Shown piece after piece: positions 9,890 to 10,814 of a DNA stretch of 10,814 bases (positions are counted from its first letter, which is position 1; each line of letters begins with the position of its first letter). Location of the stretch: NCBI GenBank assembly GCA_903924185.1, contig CAIYAN010000025.1:1-10814 (forward strand), given 5' to 3'. The translations under genes and the position numbers were made by a program. Below the pieces are notes generated by a model. The model had not been told where the DNA came from. It searched no databases and worked only from the letters and a program-made list of their open reading frames with translations. Source of the stretch: an uncultured Opitutia bacterium. Its GTDB lineage: Bacteria; Verrucomicrobiota; Verrucomicrobiia; Opitutales; UBA953.

Positions 9890-10814
9890 CTAGAACTTCT
9901 TCGCCACGCCGACGTAGACCGAGCGGGGTTGGGCTCCGTAGCCCAACGCTGAGGGTGGGGCGGTTTCGCCCCCGATGTTTTCCAGGCGCAACGTCAGGTC
10001 CGTCGAGTCGTTCCACGCAAAGCGCGCCCAGCCGCGCCAGACTAACGAGTTTGGCAGGTCGACGCGTTGGAAATTATCCCAGTCGAAGTCGACGCGCCCA
10101 TGCAGTAGCGTGACGCCGGCGCCGAAGCTCCAGCGTTCCGTGGGCGTGATCTCGGTACCGGCCGAGAGGGTGAAGGTCGGCCGACGCAGCAGGGACTCCC
10201 CAGCGGCGATGACGCCCAAGTAATTGGTCAAGGCCTTGGTCTGCAGGGCGGTGGCCGCCCCGAAGAGGCGAATGCCCTTGGTCGGACGGGCTTCGACGCC
10301 GAGTTCGACCCCGCGGGTGCGGGCTTTGGCGATGTTGAAGGTTTTATAATTATCGTTGGGGTCGTAGTCGATCAGGTCAGTCAGGTTATTTTCAAACGCG
10401 ACGAGGGTCCAGTTCGGGCCGGATGCATCCGTGCTATTAAAGCGTAGGCCAGCTTCGAAGGCGCGGTTGGCTTCGGGGCGAAGGATGAGGTTTTGCGAAG
10501 TGCCGTAAGCCAGGTCATTCGCCGAGGGCGCACGGTAGGCGCTGGCGGCCTTTAAGTGCGTGGCGACTTGTTTATTAAAGGTATGTCCCCAGGTTACTTC
10601 CCCCGTCGTCTTGCCCGCGAAGTCGCTGAAGTCATCGCGTCTCGCGCCGACCTTAAATCGGTCGGAGGCCGTGGGCTTCCAGTCGGCATGCGCCCACAGT
10701 CCGAACGATTCAATCGTGTTCGCCCACGGGGTCGCATAGGCGAGCTGATCAAAGGCATTCCTCTCGTAGGTGGCCCCGAGGCCGAACGAGAGGTCAGCGC
10801 GCGCTTTCCAATCC
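9890..10814 (-). CDS. TonB-dependent outer-membrane receptor, C-terminal part
   Basis: The frame is open from the window end at 10814 to a TAG at 9890-9892, giving 307 codons of a larger gene whose start is beyond the window. The translation shows the alternating pattern of a TonB receptor barrel, with recognisable family landmarks. AYRAPSANDLAYG followed by LRPEANRAFEAGLRF is the conserved 'FRAP...L.PE....E.G' strand pair. Next come RTRGVELGVEARP, a late-barrel motif, then RLENIGGE and the end RSVYVGVAKKF with a terminal Phe, the signal for assembly by the BAM complex. Such proteins import siderophores, cobalamin or glycans with energy from TonB-ExbBD. The last strand resembles small BtuB-like receptors, but the plug and ligand loops are not in view, so no substrate is claimed. 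No T-tract terminator follows; the repeat element starts about 35 bp downstream. Confidence 0.9.
   Translation of the reverse strand, partial: DWKARADLSFGLGATYERNAFDQLAYATPWANTIESFGLWAHADWKPTASDRFKVGARRDDFSDFAGKTTGEVTWGHTFNKQVATHLKAASAYRAPSANDLAYGTSQNLILRPEANRAFEAGLRFNSTDASGPNWTLVAFENNLTDLIDYDPNDNYKTFNIAKARTRGVELGVEARPTKGIRLFGAATALQTKALTNYLGVIAAGESLLRRPTFTLSAGTEITPTERWSFGAGVTLLHGRVDFDWDNFQRVDLPNSLVWRGWARFAWNDSTDLTLRLENIGGETAPPSALGYGAQPRSVYVGVAKKF

Noticed and set aside
9624..9893. 89-codon plus-strand frame within the long repeat element
   Set aside because: It is built from the hairpin and octamer repeats, with no ribosome-binding site or similarity to any family I recognise.

Overview
The window reads as chromosomal DNA from a Verrucomicrobiota-type bacterium, probably near Opitutales; a planctomycete is the main alternative. 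This placement is an inference. It rests on the GC-rich codon use and on an association typical of those phyla: a tandem DUF1080 protein, a Tat-exported Gfo/Idh/MocA oxidoreductase, a DUF6797 beta-propeller protein and a multiheme c-type cytochrome with a PA14-like head. All genes lie on the minus strand, so transcription runs from high to low coordinates. Five of the six complete genes show no clear Shine-Dalgarno sequence before the chosen start.

Region 1 (1-8019) is an exported saccharide-oxidation neighbourhood. In transcription order it holds a DUF6797/beta-propeller protein (8019-5512), a pentaheme cytochrome c with a PA14-like domain (5403-3391), a Tat-signal Gfo/Idh/MocA oxidoreductase (3157-1631), a double-domain DUF1080 protein (1564-176), and the first 28 codons of another secreted protein (86-1). 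Hairpin terminators follow the DUF6797, Gfo and DUF1080 genes, so these look like separate transcripts of related function rather than one operon. A plausible joint role is oxidation of a sugar to the 3-keto form by the Gfo protein, glycosidic cleavage by DUF1080, and periplasmic electron transfer through the cytochrome. Two AT-rich inverted repeats lie in the leader of the Gfo gene.

Region 2 (8020-9889) holds a compact two-gene unit: a gamma-glutamylcyclotransferase-fold protein (9374-8922), then DNA-3-methyladenine glycosylase I (8919-8365). Both sides are filled with repeat-rich noncoding DNA. The two sides are related inverted copies of one composite element: about 165 bp at 8182-8345 and about 400 bp at 9456-9855. 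Each has octamer GTGCAAAG-like repeats at its ends and short hairpins inside, many with a TGC/GCA loop. The longer copy carries extra hairpin modules. This is the least ordinary part of the window.

Region 3 (9890-10814) is the C-terminal beta-barrel of a TonB-dependent outer-membrane receptor whose start lies beyond the window.
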